From the NCBI RefSeq assembly GCF_032884065.1, contig NC_088868.1, positions 5,521,647 through 5,585,646 on the forward strand: a stretch of 64,000 bases of DNA, read 5' to 3'. How positions within the stretch are numbered: the first letter of the stretch is position 1; each line of letters starts with the position of its first letter. Made by a program: the position numbers and the translations under genes. Under the pieces are notes generated by a model. That model saw only the letters and a program-made list of their open reading frames with translations. It ran no database searches and was not told the origin of the DNA. Shown one piece after another: positions 47,054 to 60,570 of the stretch. The stretch is from Artemia franciscana (lineage: Eukaryota; Arthropoda; Branchiopoda; Anostraca; Artemiidae).

Positions 47054-49724
47054 TCATGTTGATTGGGGTGAACGGTGTAGTCTTCCTATCGTGGTATCTT
47101 TGTAGATGGTAGGTTGGCCATCGACTGACTTACCCTGTTTTCGACGTTCAAATACTTTATTTTTAGTATTCCACGTGTAATACGAAGGCACTTCATTATA
47201 CAGCAGTTTTTTTGCAAAAGAATCATTTTTGCAAAGCGAAAAAAAAGCTGTTAATTTTGTATCCGGTGGATTCAGGGCTCTTTGTTGCACGTTGGTTTCC
47301 GAGAAATAAACACGTTGACCATTCTGTAAATGTACCGCTAAGTGAACAACAGCTGGACTAAGTTCATGTATCGGAAATGAAAGAATTCGCCAAACAGCTT
47401 CATTACTGCTTATGTATCTTCCAGCCTGATATTGTACGATTTCGTCGAAATCCTTGATTTCGGGCTGCAAGCCAAAAACTGCCATGTCACTGCCTTTGTT
47501 GACGTATTTACATATGTATTTGATTGCCTTTACGGAGTTACAGTATTCAACGTTTATGTGTGCATTAAATGTTTTTGATAATAATGGGGAATATGGAACA
47601 ACCCACTGGTTATCTACTTCGATGGTGGTACCGTTACGCTTCTTTATTATTGCTGTTTTACCGCCATCTTCAGTAGATCTTCTTCTATATTGTGGGTAAC
47701 CATCATTGCCAGTAATTGTGTTGGATACTAAAAGTCGAGGATATTGCTCTGTGCACCTTCCTTTGGCCATGCATGGTGAATTTTCGTTCAGTGCACCGCA
47801 AGGTCCATGTATCATATTTTTTACAATAATATCATGTAATCCCTTATCGACATTTTTATCAGGTATTTCAGCGGAAATCACATCATTAATTTCGTTCGAA
47901 GTAATTTTTTTATGTAGCCAGATTAGTATATGTGCGTGTGGCAAACCTCGTTTTTGTCATTCCACTGAGTAAATCCAGCATCGCACTGACCCAAACACTT
48001 CAAGCTTTACTATGTAGTTTATCAGTGATTTCAACTTTTGCCGGAAGACACGGGCCGTAATGTCATGCCTATGAACCGCCGATTGTCCTTGAAGTAAAAG
48101 CTGCAGTATCTCGTCCCAAGATTGATTACATGTAAATGTAATAAATAAATCTGGACGACCATAGAGACGAACATACGCAATAGCATCTTGAGTATATTCA
48201 TACATATGACGGGGTCTGCCAGCATATGACGAAGGTAAAATTGTTAATCTTCCAACGTTTGTGGTATTACCGTCATTTATAACTGCATCTCGCAAATGAA
48301 TGTATTGTTCAGAGCGGAGCTTGGTCTGATTCAGGCGGATATATAGCAAACGTTCTGATTCAATTTTAGCATACATATCAACGACAAATTGGTGAAACTA
48401 TTCACGGCATTTTAAAATATAATTTTCTTCATCCTGGCGAATCATTAGTCTATAGGAATAATAATGCATTGCACTGCATTTCTTATTCATTTCTTTGTTA
48501 GTGGCTGGATTCATCAATTTAATATTAAAGTGATAGCCGTCGACTCCATCCCAAAAAATGATAGGATATTGTAGAGCATCGATGAGTTTCAGCAATTCTT
48601 AACAACTGAGTGTTTTGCTTATGAAGAATAATATCTCGAGGTAAAAACTGATCACCGACCATAACGATTGCCACTTCGTCGATAGTTGGAGCATTGTATC
48701 TACGCACATGTTGGCCAGGAGGCGTTTTGTCAGCGAAAATAACAATTTTATGCGTATCAGTAGGCATCAAATCGATGGCTGTTTTAAACAGACGCACTAA
48801 ATTATTATTTTCGTGGAAAAGATGTTGCAATTGGGAAACGATTGTCCTTTCAACGTTGGGAGAAATTTCGCAACGTGCATTCAATTCAGAATTTCTATCA
48901 CTGATGAAGTACAATTGTAAAAATTTATGATTCTCGCCTGAGAATGGTAGAAGGGACCCTGCTCTATGATAAATTTGCCCTTTTACTTTGAAAGTAGACA
49001 TAAATTGATCTGGATTTTCGATTTGGGCTCCAAACGACCTCATTTGGAAACATGAGTTGTATTTTCTGATTTGTGACAAAAAACGCTTAGATTCTGACGT
49101 AGTTCCAGTAAGGAAAGTCTTCAATGGCTCTGGTGGTGCAGCCAATAGAGGAAGTTTAACTTTTCCTGAGGCGCAACACATTGCCATTGTTTCACCATTG
49201 AATTTCAATGCCTTGCAATAGGGACAAATTTTAGACATTGTCCCGATTTGAACACATCTACTCAAGCTATAATCATCGACTGGGCTGTACCTGAATGCCA
49301 GGCGATAACTTTCAGGTTGCTCTAATTCCTCGGCACGCTTTCTTTTCTTACTTTCTCTATCAGCAGCAAGCCTGATTTCTTGCTGTTCTTGTGATTCCTC
49401 GGCACGCTTTCTTTTCTTACTTTCTCTATCAGCAGCAAGCCTAATTTCTTGCTGTTTTTGTGATTCCTTGGCACGCCTTCTTTTTTCACTTTCTCTTTTA
49501 GCAGCAAGTCTGCTTTCGCGTTGCTTTGGTAGTTCCTCGGCACGCTTTCTGTTCTTTCTTTCTCTATCAGCCTCAAGCCTGTTTCCTTGCTGTTCTTTTG
49601 ATTCCTCGGCACGCTTTCTTTTCTGACTTTCTCTATCAGCAGCAAGTTTTTTGGCATAGACTCTTTGAGCATCTTCATCGGCTTTTGCCATTGTAAGTTC
49701 ATCAGTCATTTTAAACTTAAACAT
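47054..49724 (-). pseudogene. Helitron Rep (HUH nuclease) part with coiled, basic N-terminus
   Basis: From ATG 49724 the frame gives MFKFKMTDELTMAKADEDAQ, then about 100 residues of repeats like DRESKKRKRAEES, a CPYCKAL...CC zinc-finger-like motif, and the Helitron-like N domain. A frameshift near 48580 shifts to the frame with DALQYPIIFWDG, then a TTG-to-TAG stop near 48397. DLFITFTCNQSW follows, then a TGG-to-TGA stop at 47957-47959. The HUH motif GLPHAHILIWLHK (about 47947-47909) and the rest of Rep follow, to about 47060. The lesions are few, so the copy died recently. In the family Rep nicks and joins DNA during rolling-circle transposition. Confidence 0.9.
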
Positions 49725-49734
49725 TAATAGATTT

Positions 49735-49933
49735 CAATCTTCATCTAACTGCGCGGTTTTGCGTTCTTTAGCCTCAAGCCTGTTTCCTTGCTGTTCTTTT
49801 GATTCCTCGGCACGCTTTCTTTTCTGACTTTCTCTATCAGCAGAAAGTTTTTTGGCATAGACTCTTTGAGCATCTTCATCGGCTTTTGCCATTGTAAGTT
49901 CATCAGTCATTTTAAACTTAAACATTAATAGAT
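49735..49933 (-). repeat. duplicated start of the Helitron ORF
   Basis: The 5' leader end and first about 60 codons (from ATG 49925) are present twice, here and from 49724 on. The upstream copy is cut off after the KRKRAEES repeats and ends in the leader word ATCTATTAATG of the second copy. Confidence 0.85.
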
Positions 49934-50068
49934 TTCTACGTGAACATATATGTCTTAAATATCTTTAATGACGTCACCGTCATAGCAAAAATGACGACAA
50001 CTAACTTCATGACGTCAGTCGACACAGAAACATGACGTCACCTGACAGACACACAGACAGACAACTTA

Positions 50069-51321
<1,253 letters not shown>

Positions 51322-51339
51322 TTTATATATATATATAGA

Positions 51340-52035
51340 TAGTATGAAAACAAGAGCTAAGAGCTCATATGGCACCTATGACGAGGTCGGAAGAGTCAAC
51401 AGCCAAGAGCTCATGTGGTATGATCTCTAGCAAAATCATAAGAATCAATAGATTGCTTTAAAAGGAAAATCAAAGGCTTAATGCCGGTCGAGATTTAAAA
51501 TAAGAGCTCTGAGACAAGCTATCCTTCCAAATATCAAATTTCATTAAGATCCGATCACTCCTCCGAAAGTTAAAAATAACTCATCTTTTTCTAATTTTTC
51601 AAAATTAGTCTCCCCCCCGCCCCAAACTCCTCCAAAGAGAGCGGATCCGTTTCGGTTATATCAATCACGTATCTAGGACTTGTGCTTATTTTTCCCACCA
51701 AGTTTCATCCCAATCCCTCTACTCTAAGCGTTTTCTAAGATTTTATGTCCCCCAACTCCCCCCCTCAATCTCACCAGATCCGTTCGGGATTTAAAATAAG
51801 AGCTCTGAGACACGATATCCTTCCAAATATCAAATTTCATTAAGATCTGATCACCCGTTCGTAAGTTAAAAATGCCTCATTTTTTCTAATTTTTCCGATT
51901 TAACCGTCCCTCCACCCCCCCCCCAGATCATCGAACCTTGGAAACAACAATTTCTAATTTAATCTGGTCTGGTTCCTGATACGCCTGATACGGTTGAAGT
52001 CCACTGGCTTAGAAGTTTGAAATGGTCTAAATCGG
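51340..52035 (+). repeat. dispersed repeat R1, copy 2, with internal duplication
   Basis: 51340-51700 matches the reverse complement of 1-475. Inside, a 65-base word starting TTTAAAATAAGAGCTCTGAG occurs at about 51495 and again at about 51788, each followed by CCTTCCAAATATCAAATTTC. It is the target of the 44057-51339 Helitron. Confidence 0.65.
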
Positions 52036-52335
52036 GGTGCCATTAATCCGCTTGTTTGCTAGGTTGTAAAAAACAAGAATATGTAAAGTATAAAAAATAA
52101 TATGCAAAGAAAAACAAAGTGTAAAAAAAGTGTAAACAAAACAAAAGTGTAAACAAAAAGTGTGAATGTGTAAAAAAATGAAAAAGTGCAATCAAAAAGT
52201 GTAAACAAGTGCAAAAAAGAGAAACAAAGCATAAGAAAAAATATGCAAAGTTTAAGGATATTTAAAGGCATAAACCCAAATATAAAATTTGTATTCATAT
52301 TTATACACATATGTTAGAACTGATCAAAATGCTAG
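52036..52335. other. A-rich simple sequence
   Basis: Irregular AAAGTGTAAACAAA words dominate 52070-52250. No gene. Confidence 0.6.
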
Positions 52336-52700
52336 GTTTTCAGTCAGTACAACGCTAAACGGAGCATTATAAGTCAACTGATTAAATAGCGTTGGTCCTC
52401 GTATATTCCCCCGAGAAACTCCACTTGAGACACGCGCATTTTTGGAGATGACGAATTATTTTTCAGTCACTACAACGCTAACCGGAGCATCATAAGTCAA
52501 CTGATTAAATAGCGTTGGTCCTCGTATATTCCCCTGAGAAACTCCACTTGAGACACGCATTTTTGGAGATGACGAATTATTTTTCAGTCACTACAACGCT
52601 AAACGGACCATCATTAGTCAACTGATTAAATAGCGTTGGTCCTCATTCCCCTGAGAAACTCCACTTGAGATACGCGCATTTTTGGAGATGACGAATTATG
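52336..52700. repeat. 121-bp tandem array, 3 units
   Basis: CTACAACGCTAAACGGAGCAT-like starts occur at about 52348, 52470 and 52591, with GATTAAATAGCGTTGGTCCT and GAGATGACGAATTATTTTTC in each. Confidence 0.9.
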
Positions 52701-53035
52701 TTTTTCATGAAACTTTTTACATAAATGAATATGTGACGACAAGAAAATAGATATATAATGCATAACTATTTATGGAAAACAATTAGAATGAAATAGCGCA
52801 TTGTCGGTGAACGTATTTGCGTTTTTTCTTCTTAAGAGTTTCTTACAGCGTAAACGCGTCATAAAACATTCCAGAAAAGAGTTTTCATATTTGAGTGAAT
52901 TTGGCCCTATCATGCGTGTCAAATTATTAGATGATTATATGTATAGCAATGCTGGCTACATTAAAGTGCGTCGAAGTAATAATAATAATAAAAAAACTAA
53001 TGCCCGAGTGACGTTTTCTGCAGGCAGTATTTTAC

Positions 53036-53266
53036 CTTGTCAAGGGTATGTTCTGTGAAACCAGCGTCCAGTAAAGTATTTGAAAATAAAGTATTTCTCA
53101 TAGCATATGCATAATGTAAAGGGGTTCTCCCCCACTTATCTCTTATTCTGTCTGCCAAAGGGACTCGAGTCAATTCCATCTCAGCACATAGTTCATCACT
53201 CAAATATCGTACAATGTCAATTCGTTGATGCAAAACAGCTAAATGAAGGAAGCTTGTACCATCTCT
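53036..53266 (-). CDS. gene 2 exon: two ankyrin repeats
   Basis: Minus strand: acceptor TTTTATATTCCAG, 77 codons in phase 0, donor GTAAAA. The peptide has two ankyrin signatures, DGTSFLHLAVLHQRIDIVRYL and DKWGRTPLHYAYAM...LLDAGF. These match the G.TPLHLA..G...IV..LL consensus, with a longer loop (CAEMELTRVPLADRIR) between them. Ankyrin repeats bind partner proteins; the partner here cannot be told. The preceding visible exon (59180-59300) ends one base into a codon, so at least one exon between them is not found. Confidence 0.8.
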
Positions 53267-54429
53267 CTGGAATATAAAACATATTTATAATATAATATAT
53301 AATTTATATATAAAAAAATTATTATATATATATATATATATAACTATAGAATTTATTATGTAATTATATGATTGATATAACTATATCATCCTGTAATATA
53401 ATTAAATCATTATATAAATTAGCTTGTAATTAAGTTATATTTTTACATAATACTATATAACATATTAAATACATGCTCACACATCTGATTTTAAAGGGGG
53501 AGGGGCTTTTTACTGAAGGGTGACTAAATTTTCAACTTTTAAATTTTTTTTCAATTTTCTCGGGAAAGAGGTAGTTATGGACGAAACATAAAAGATATTT
53601 CTCACGCATGGCTTAATACGTATTTCGAGACGTATTATGGCTGGGTACGTATTACGGCTGAGTCCGTATTACGAGACGTATTAGGGCTGAGTATGCACTA
53701 CGTTAAGTAATACAGAGTGAACGTCTGACATCTAGGAGTAGTAATGGAATACGGGATTGGTAACTAATTAAGATAATTACTTTCAATTAACCGTGACTAA
53801 TTAATCCTGACCAAACATCCGAAATCAGTTCAAATGAACATTTTTATTCGAAAAATATGGTTTTATACAATATGCGAATTATTTTAATCTAGAATTGCAA
53901 AAAGTTTCTATTAGTCAGATTTTTCATGCTTCCTTCCATTTTCATCCACGTTCTGAATCATTAAAAAAATATATTTATCAAACTGTTCTCATTATTTCGT
54001 TATAACATGAGCGTGTAGATAACAAGTTCAAATGGACTGCCTGTTGTCTAACAAATACGACGATACAAGCAGTGAACGAATCAGTAAAAAATTGATAAAC
54101 ACATTATTCAGGTTATATCTGGTCCTAATAGGGTGGAGGGGGTTATTCTTTTCTTTCGTCACGAGCTGTCAAAAATGGAATATATATGGAATGGAATATA
54201 AAAATGGAATATATATGTATAATGGAAAATATACGTGCTTTTTGCATTACTAAATTAAAAAAAGTAATACTTTATATCTGCTGTTTGGAAGGTTTTGGCC
54301 CCCCCCCCCCTTCCGGAAAAAAATTCCTGCGTACGTGCCAGACTACACTATTCCGTAACTAAGAAGAAAGTAGTCAGTGCTTAAACGTTAAAGTAAACCA
54401 AATTCTTATAGGATAACTTACCTGATATA
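53267..54429. other. gene 2 intron, no exon firmly seen
   Basis: AT-rich with TA runs (53283-53345). Short repeats of the type ACGTATTACGGCTGAG at 53615-53700 are the only pattern. Confidence 0.5.
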
Positions 54430-54501
54430 GGGGCTGTAGCTCAGTGGTAGAGCGTTCGCTTTGCATGTGAAAGGCCCGGGGTTCGATCCCCCGCAGCTCC
54501 A
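54430..54501 (+). tRNA. tRNA-Ala (anticodon TGC)
   Basis: A 72-base cloverleaf without intron. The acceptor stem GGGGCTG pairs with CAGCTCC (one G-T), and the discriminator is A. The D arm holds the A box TAGCTCAGTGG. The anticodon stem TTCGC/GTGAA closes the loop TTTGCAT with TGC at 54462-54464, and the T arm CGGGG-TTCGATC-CCCCG holds the B box. TTTTTTT right after the gene is a Pol III terminator. It lies on the strand opposite to gene 2, inside an intron. All arms pair, so it is probably functional rather than a SINE head. Confidence 0.96.
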
Positions 54502-54504
54502 ATT

Positions 54505-54511
54505 TTTTTAA
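54505..54511 (+). terminator. Pol III terminator of tRNA-Ala
   Basis: A run of seven T begins three bases after the discriminator base. Confidence 0.8.
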
Positions 54512-54569
54512 GAGGAATCTTAGGAGATAATTTAATAATCTATATTTAAAGTATTTTATTATTTTAAAA

Positions 54570-54715
54570 AGCAGAATTATGAGAAAGAGTCAAACTTTAG
54601 CGTAAAGAGCGAGTCGCTGAGGAGGGGATAATCCCTTTCATATAGAAGAAAATTTCTGTTCGCTTTAAGTTTTAATGTCGCTCCTTACTTGCTGTCAAAA
54701 AACTTGTTTTTTTAA
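54570..54715 (-). repeat. dispersed repeat R2, short inverted copy
   Basis: The reverse complement matches 56915-57030 and 57479-57620: words AAGTAAGGAGC, ATTAAAACTTAAA and GCTCTTTACGCTAAAG. Confidence 0.7.
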
Positions 54716-55559
54716 TTAAATCTAAGTTAGGAGTGAACGTTATCTTTAGGAATAAGGTAAATTGACGTCTTGGCTTTTTTAAAAATTATTTACAAAAAAA
54801 TGCGAAAAATAAGAAAAATAAATCCGCAATATAAATAAATCCGCAATAACTTCCCAGGGTCTATGCGTGGTTATGTCATCCTGATAGGCATAGTTATTTC
54901 ACCCTACAGACTATTTGAATAAAATGGCTGTTTCATAATTTTGATCGCATATTTTTGAAGGGAGGACAGCTAAAAAGTATATTTTTGGAGGCCAAGACAT
55001 GATGCTAAAAAAATTATTTTTAGCAGGCTAGAGGACAGCTGAGTAGATTAAGAAGAAAAGATTGCCATTCGCTTATTTTATAGCCTATTCGAAATTCCAA
55101 ACGGCAATAATAGTAGGAAGAAATCTATAGAATAATTTGTAGGCTTTTTCAGAGCATGCACTTTAATAAAGTACAGTCTAAGGCTTGGAACTGAGATTTG
55201 ATATTATAGAATTGATGTCATAAAAAAGAGTCGCTTTTGCAATTGCAATTTCAAGTTTCTAAGGTGCGTGAAAAACAAGAGAAATGCAAAGGTTCTAAAA
55301 AATAAAAAAAAAGATAAAACAATAAACAATTTAAACAATAAATATAAACAAATATAAAACAATAAACAAATATAAAACAATAAACAAAAACAATAAAAAT
55401 AAAACAATTTAGCAGATGTCATTATTTTGCAATAAGAGCGCAAGAGTATTACCAGGGAATTTTATCTGGAGTAGGCTGGAGTATTTATTCCAGTGTTTTT
55501 TTGTCCTATAGGGTGTCATCACCATGACCCCTTCCTGACAGCACCTTTGAGCTTGCAAT

Positions 55560-55995
55560 AGCTGGTCTAAACCATCAATAAAAATAGATAGCTCTAAACT
55601 ATTGTGTGCGTTGAGAATTCGTTTTTGATTCCGGACGGCCTTCTTCTATACTCTATTTTTCTTTTTGACTGGTATTTGCACTTCTTATACCATTACCAGA
55701 CTTTTTAGGTAGGTATACTAAAGGATAGCTTTTAAAGGCGGCTAGGCATTTATTCATACCTATTCTATAGAAGTCGTCTTGAAACGAAGAGTAAGAATTG
55801 ATTTATGTCTATGTTTCCTAAAAAAAGGCTATTCCTCACTGTCTCAATTAAATGGTTTAGTTTACCTTCACTTATTTTTTTTTTTTTTTTATCTTAATTT
55901 TATAACTGCCCACCGTTCATAACCAGGGTTGCCATACGATAAAATAAAATCTAGATTTGAGTGTTTTTTTTTATTTTTTTTTATTTTGTGACTTG
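55560..55995 (-). repeat. coding-like repeat R4, copy 1
   Basis: Matches 57640-58210. On the minus strand both copies encode a similar peptide around LAAFKSYPLVYLPK and RSAN.SQKEK followed by EEGRP. Conserved amino acids despite base changes suggest a mobile element ORF piece or a duplicated exon. The family is not recognised. Confidence 0.65.
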
Positions 55996-56029
55996 CCAGG
56001 GAGTTTTATCTGGCAGCATCAATGTACCT

Positions 56030-57110
56030 GATCAAACAGTTCGTCATAACGAACTGTAGTAAGGAGCGACCCGGCTCAATAGTAACCAAAACGGGATTTT
56101 GATACTAATAGATACATCAAAAAATCGCATTTTAATGCTGATTTTAAATATATAAGTTTCATCAAGTTTAACCCTACCCGTCAAAAGTTATGAGCCTGAG
56201 AAAATTTTCCTCATTTTATAAAATAAGGAGCAACACCCCCTAAAAGTCATGAAATCTTAACGAAAATCACACCGTCACATTCAGCGTAATGAGAGAACTC
56301 TACTGTAGAAGTTTCAAGCTCCTATCTACAAAAATGTGGAATTTTGAATTTTTTTGCCAGAAGGAAGATCACGGATGCGTGTTTATTTGTTTTTTTTTGT
56401 TTTTTTCCCAGGGGTGATCGTATCAACCCAGTGGTCCTAGAATGCCGTGAGAGGGCTCTTTTTAACGGAAATGGAAAGTTATAGTGCCCTTTTTAAGTGA
56501 CCAAAAAATGGAGGGCACCTAGGCCCCCTCCCACGCTAATTATTTTCCCAAAGTCACCGGATCAAAATTCTGAGATAGCCATTGTATTCAGCATAGTCAA
56601 ATAGCCTTATAAATATGTCTTTGTCTCTTTGAGAACGACTTACTCCCCCACAGTCCCCGTGGGAGGGGCTACAAGTTACAAACTTTGACCAGTGCTTACA
56701 TATACTAATAGTTATTGGGAAGTGTACAGACATATTCAGGGGGATTTTTTGGTTGTGGGGGGGGGGGAGGATTTGAGACGAGGGGGTATGATGGGGAACT
56801 TTCCATGGAGGAATTTGTCATGGGGGAAGAAAATTTCCATGAAGGGATCGCAGGATTTTCTAGCATTATTTAAAAAAAAAACAATGAAAAAATAAATATG
56901 AAAAAGTTTTTTCAACTGAAAGTAAGGAGCAGCATTAAAACTTAAAATGAACAGAAATTATTACGCATATTAGGGGTTCACCTCTTTCTAATACCTCGCT
57001 CTTTACTCTAAAGTATTATTAATAATTTCAACTATTTATTCTACGGCCTTTGAGATTCAGAGGGCATTCTTAAGGAATTGGGACAAAATTTTAGCTATAG
57101 TTTAAAGAGC
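56030..57110. repeat. dispersed repeat R2, long copy
   Basis: Begins with the inverted pair ACAGTTCG...CGAACTGT (56036-56057) and the word AGTAAGGAGCGACCC. It ends with AACTGAAAGTAAGGAGC (from 56917) and GCTCTTTACTCTAAAG. A partial inverted copy of its end lies at 57095-57160. It has no long ORF. I recall similar words from crustacean genomic repeats but cannot confirm. Confidence 0.6.
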
Positions 57111-57478
57111 GAGCTACTGACGAGGGGGGTGAACCCCCTCATATACGTAATAAAAACAGGTGAATACAGAAGTTCGTTGCATAAGCTAATTCGTAAGTTA
57201 CGTATATCTTTTACTAATAAAATTGTTCGTAAAAAATTAAAAGTTCTAAAGTTAAAAAAATAAAAAGTTGGCTTTTTAAGTAACCAAAGATTTGGAGGGC
57301 AACTAGGCCTCCTGTCCCGCTCCTTTTTTCTCAAAATCATTCGATTAAAACTATGAGAAAGCCACTTATCAAAAAAAAATATGCAAACTTTGTTTTAATT
57401 ATTTATGTGCGGACCAAAACCAAAACATGTGTTAACTCAAAAACGTTCAGAAATTAAATTAAAAAAAACAAGTTATTT
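57111..57478. repeat. R2-related sequence
   Basis: Related to the middle of the long R2 copy: words TTTTTAAGTAACCAAAGATTTGG and GAGGGCAACTAGGCC resemble 56490-56530. Confidence 0.55.
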
Positions 57479-57625
57479 TAACTGAAAGTAAGGAGCAATA
57501 TTAAAACTTAAAACAAAAAGATATTACTCCGTATATGAAAGGGGATGTTCCCTCCTCAATGCCCCGCTCTTTACGCCAAAGTTTTTTACTGTTTTAAAAA
57601 GTAGAGTTGAGAGAGAGAGTCATGA
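57479..57625 (+). repeat. dispersed repeat R2, 3' end copy
   Basis: AACTGAAAGTAAGGAGCAAT through GCTCTTTACGCCAAAG and GTAGAGTTGAGAGAGAGAGT; matches 56917-57030. Confidence 0.7.
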
Positions 57626-57639
57626 TGATGATCTTGATC

Positions 57640-57887
57640 AAAGATGGATGATCTTGCTCTAAACTACTGCAGGTACAAGAAATTCATTCTTGATTTCGGA
57701 CGGCCTTCTTCCGTAATCTTTTTTTCTTTTTGACTGATATTTGCACTTCTTACACTATGACCAGAATTTTTAGGTAGGTATACCAAGGGATAGCTTTTAA
57801 AAGCGGCTAGCCCTTTATACTTGCCTTTTTTATAGTAGCAACTTGAAACTGTTGGAGCGTAAGAATTGATTTATGTCTATGATTCTA

Positions 57888-57952
<65 letters not shown>

Positions 57953-58210
57953 GAAGGCAAGTAGACACATCTGTAACCCGAATGAATCTCTTGTATCTGC
58001 AACGAATGTTCTTCCTTTAGCTTAGACTTAATTGTTTCTTTCAGGTTCCACAGGCCATTCCTCACTGTCCTAATTAAATGGTTTACCTTCACTTATTTAG
58101 TTTTATTTTTTTTATCTCACTTTTATAACTGGTAACCGTTCATACCCAGTGTTGCATTCGATAAAATAAAAACTAGATTTCAGTGATTTTTTTTTTTGAT
58201 TTAGTGAATT
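57640..58210 (-). repeat. coding-like repeat R4, copy 2, with long poly(A)
   Basis: Matches 55560-55995 but carries an extra about 160 bases, including about 60 consecutive A (about 57890-57951). On the minus strand, before the T-run, a 44-codon frame reads LIRTVRNGLWNLKETIKSKL and continues to CVYLPS. After it the LAAFKSYPLVYLPK block follows in another frame. Confidence 0.65.
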
Positions 58211-59179
58211 TCTTCAATGCTCTAGTGATATGTGTGCTGATTTAAGGATTTTTTTTTAAGAAGTAGAAAAATCACTAAAAATAGTGATAAAGCACCAGGG
58301 GTGGCAACCCTCTTCATGACCTTCAGCCAAAACAATGATCTGATATTTTTGCCCAGAGTGCATATTTCTCTGGAGTACTTTTACACCCAGGGTCAGCTGG
58401 TTTCTGATCATAAGAGGGTTATAAATTTTTGGCTTTTATTTCTTTTTTGGCCTGAAGGCAAAATATTGCACAAAGTTTAAATAGATAGCATACATTCGTT
58501 GGGGTTCATCAATCTTCATTCAAATGTGATCAGTTTTATGCGTAATTTTGCAGGTCTTACATATTTTGTCCTGCGACTTTGGGACCGAGATAATACTTTC
58601 AGGAGCTTTTTGTAGGTCAGGGGAGGCTAAGGGTACATCAGCTTTCGTGTTTTAAGGAACGAGGACATTTTTTCAGTCCTCAAAAAAGACTATAGCCTTC
58701 ACAAAGATTTTTTTTTATCATTCTTGTGCAACTTGCAAGTTGACTAATTTTGTTTATAAATGAAAGGGTAGTATGATCATAGGAAATATTATTGCTGATA
58801 CTAATATTATAATAATATATTATTATTGTATATTATTGCTGATACTAATTATTATTATTATTATACTGATTATATTATACTAATTATATTTTACTAATAT
58901 TATATTAAATTATATTAAATTATACTAAATACTATACTAATTATTGTTATACTGATACTATTATTGCTGATAGTATATTATTGCTGATACTAATATCTAT
59001 TCATAGAGTAGTTTAATATTAGTTGACTTACTGGTAAGCGACATCTATAAGCGACTTACTATAAGCAACATCTATAAGCGACATCTATAGCGACTTACTG
59101 GTAAGCGACATCTGGTAAGGAAATATTATTGCTGATACTAATATGTATTCATAGAGTAGTTTAATATTAGTTGACTTAC
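58211..59179. other. gene 2 intron with short local repeats
   Basis: TTATTGCTGATACTAATAT occurs several times (58790-59140) and TAAGCGACATCTATAAGCGA words at 59035-59110. The intron start with its donor is partly duplicated (59011-59060 resembles 59154-59190). Confidence 0.6.
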
Positions 59180-59300
59180 AGGTAAGCGACAAGTAATTCC
59201 CAAACTAATCGTTAAACTCTGATCTATCCATTTGTTCATTTGCTCGAAGTCTGACTCGTTATTATTTATAATCGCGTCAAGCAAGTCCTGAATACGGGCC
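59180..59300 (-). CDS. gene 2 exon (no named domain)
   Basis: Minus strand: acceptor CTTTTTTAG, 40 codons plus one base, donor GTAAGT. The peptide reads ARIQDLLDAIINNNESDFEQ and continues to ITCRLP; it is helical and acidic, as in linker helices next to ankyrin repeats. The start phase fits the exon at 62601-62821. Confidence 0.6.
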
Positions 59301-59736
59301 TAAAAAAGAAGCAGAAAAGTGATATTACAAAAATCTAGCAACCCAGACAAACAGAGGTACTATTAATAAAATGTCCTATGACGCAAAAATTTTGGTTCTT
59401 TTTATTTGCTTAAAATCTCAAACGGAGCAACCGGTCAGTTGGAATTTAACTTTCCATTCTTCTTATTGGCTTAAGATTCCACACAGATAAGAAGAACAAA
59501 TCAGGTTTTAAGTAGGAGAAGTTATTTGGCTTCCTTTTTTGGCATAGTCTTCAAAAATATTGAGATTGATTTTCGAAAAAAACGTCATAAATATGTGAAG
59601 ACATGTGAAGCTCCCAAGGAAACTATAGGGAAGCAATAGTCATTTCTTCTATCTCTCTCTTGGTTATTAATACTTTTTAATTATCTTTAATGATTTGGCA
59701 AGTAAAGCTTTTAAAATTAAAATTATTGTCTAGTCT

Positions 59737-60245
59737 TTTATTTTATGATTTTGTTGGCTGTTTCTAAGAGGCATTGCCTACGGAATCGTTTGGGTATCCT
59801 TTTGACCGATGCGTGCCCAACTGTTGTCAAATATTGTTCTGAAGCATGGGAGCTCCGAAAAGCGGATGGCAATTTTATAGATACTTTCCAGGGAAATTGC
59901 CTACGGATTACACTTGGTACTCAGCTCCCTGACCGTATCTCAAACAGTAGGCTGTACGAAAAATGCTGTTCAGTCACGTTTTCTAGGGCTATAATGAGAG
60001 AAAGGTTGAGATGGCTTGGGTACGTTGTGTGGATGAAGGATGACAGATTGCCGAAGATTATCCTTTTTTGCCAACCGTCAAGGGCTCAAGAAAGGATATT
60101 ATAAAGAAAGATTGAAGAGAAATGGGACCTTCTTGGCAGGGTATAAAGAGGGAGGCTTTGAACACATTAAGATGGAGGAGGAGCGTGCGTAGCTATGTTA
60201 GCCTCAGGCGACTTGGTGTTGCAGTGAGTTGTTGGTAGTAATGAT
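59737..60245 (+). pseudogene. 5'-truncated LINE, RT C-terminal end (copy L5)
   Basis: Frame 59745-60104 reads TVVKYCSEAWELRKADGNF, SRLYEKC and RERLRWLGYVVWMKDDRLPK, then shifts frame near 60095. It continues to the usual end GVKREALN.L.WRRSVRSYV and a TAG-rich tail (60235-60253). Same family as 7566-8050, opposite strand. Confidence 0.8.
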
Positions 60246-60253
60246 AGTAGTAG

Positions 60254-60570
60254 TACCCAACTGTCCTATCCTGCTTTCTAGTGCTATGATGAGAGAATGA
60301 TTGAGTCACGTCCTGTGGATGAAGGAGGATGTATTGCCAAGGGTCAGCCTTTTTTGCCCAACCATTGAAGGTCGAACGAAAAGTAGGTAGTCACCGCAGG
60401 GGGGGGGGGGGAAAGAGATCACAAGAAACAATTTATTAGAAATTGGGATTTCTTAAGAGGATTTAAAGAGGAAGTAGTTGAATAGATTGAGGTGAAGGAG
60501 AAATATGCGCAGCTGTGTTGGCCTCAGGCAGCTTGGTACTGCAATGAGTTGTTAGTAGTAGTACTAGTAG
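60254..60570 (+). pseudogene. LINE 3' end fragment (copy L6)
   Basis: Directly follows L5 after its TAG tail. It starts at the RAIMRERL region (AGTGCTATGATGAGAGAATG), carries a poly-G insert (60398-60411) and ends with a TAGTAGTAGTACTAGTAG tail. Tandem insertion into the tail of the earlier copy. Confidence 0.7.

Noticed and set aside
52801..53058. 86-codon plus-strand frame overlapping the ankyrin exon
   Set aside because: Its end is antisense to a well-supported exon, and the rest runs into an AAT repeat.
54032..54118. Possible plus-strand first exon (MDCLLSNKYDDTSSER) with a GTTATA donor
   Set aside because: Weak donor and no partner exon on the plus strand.
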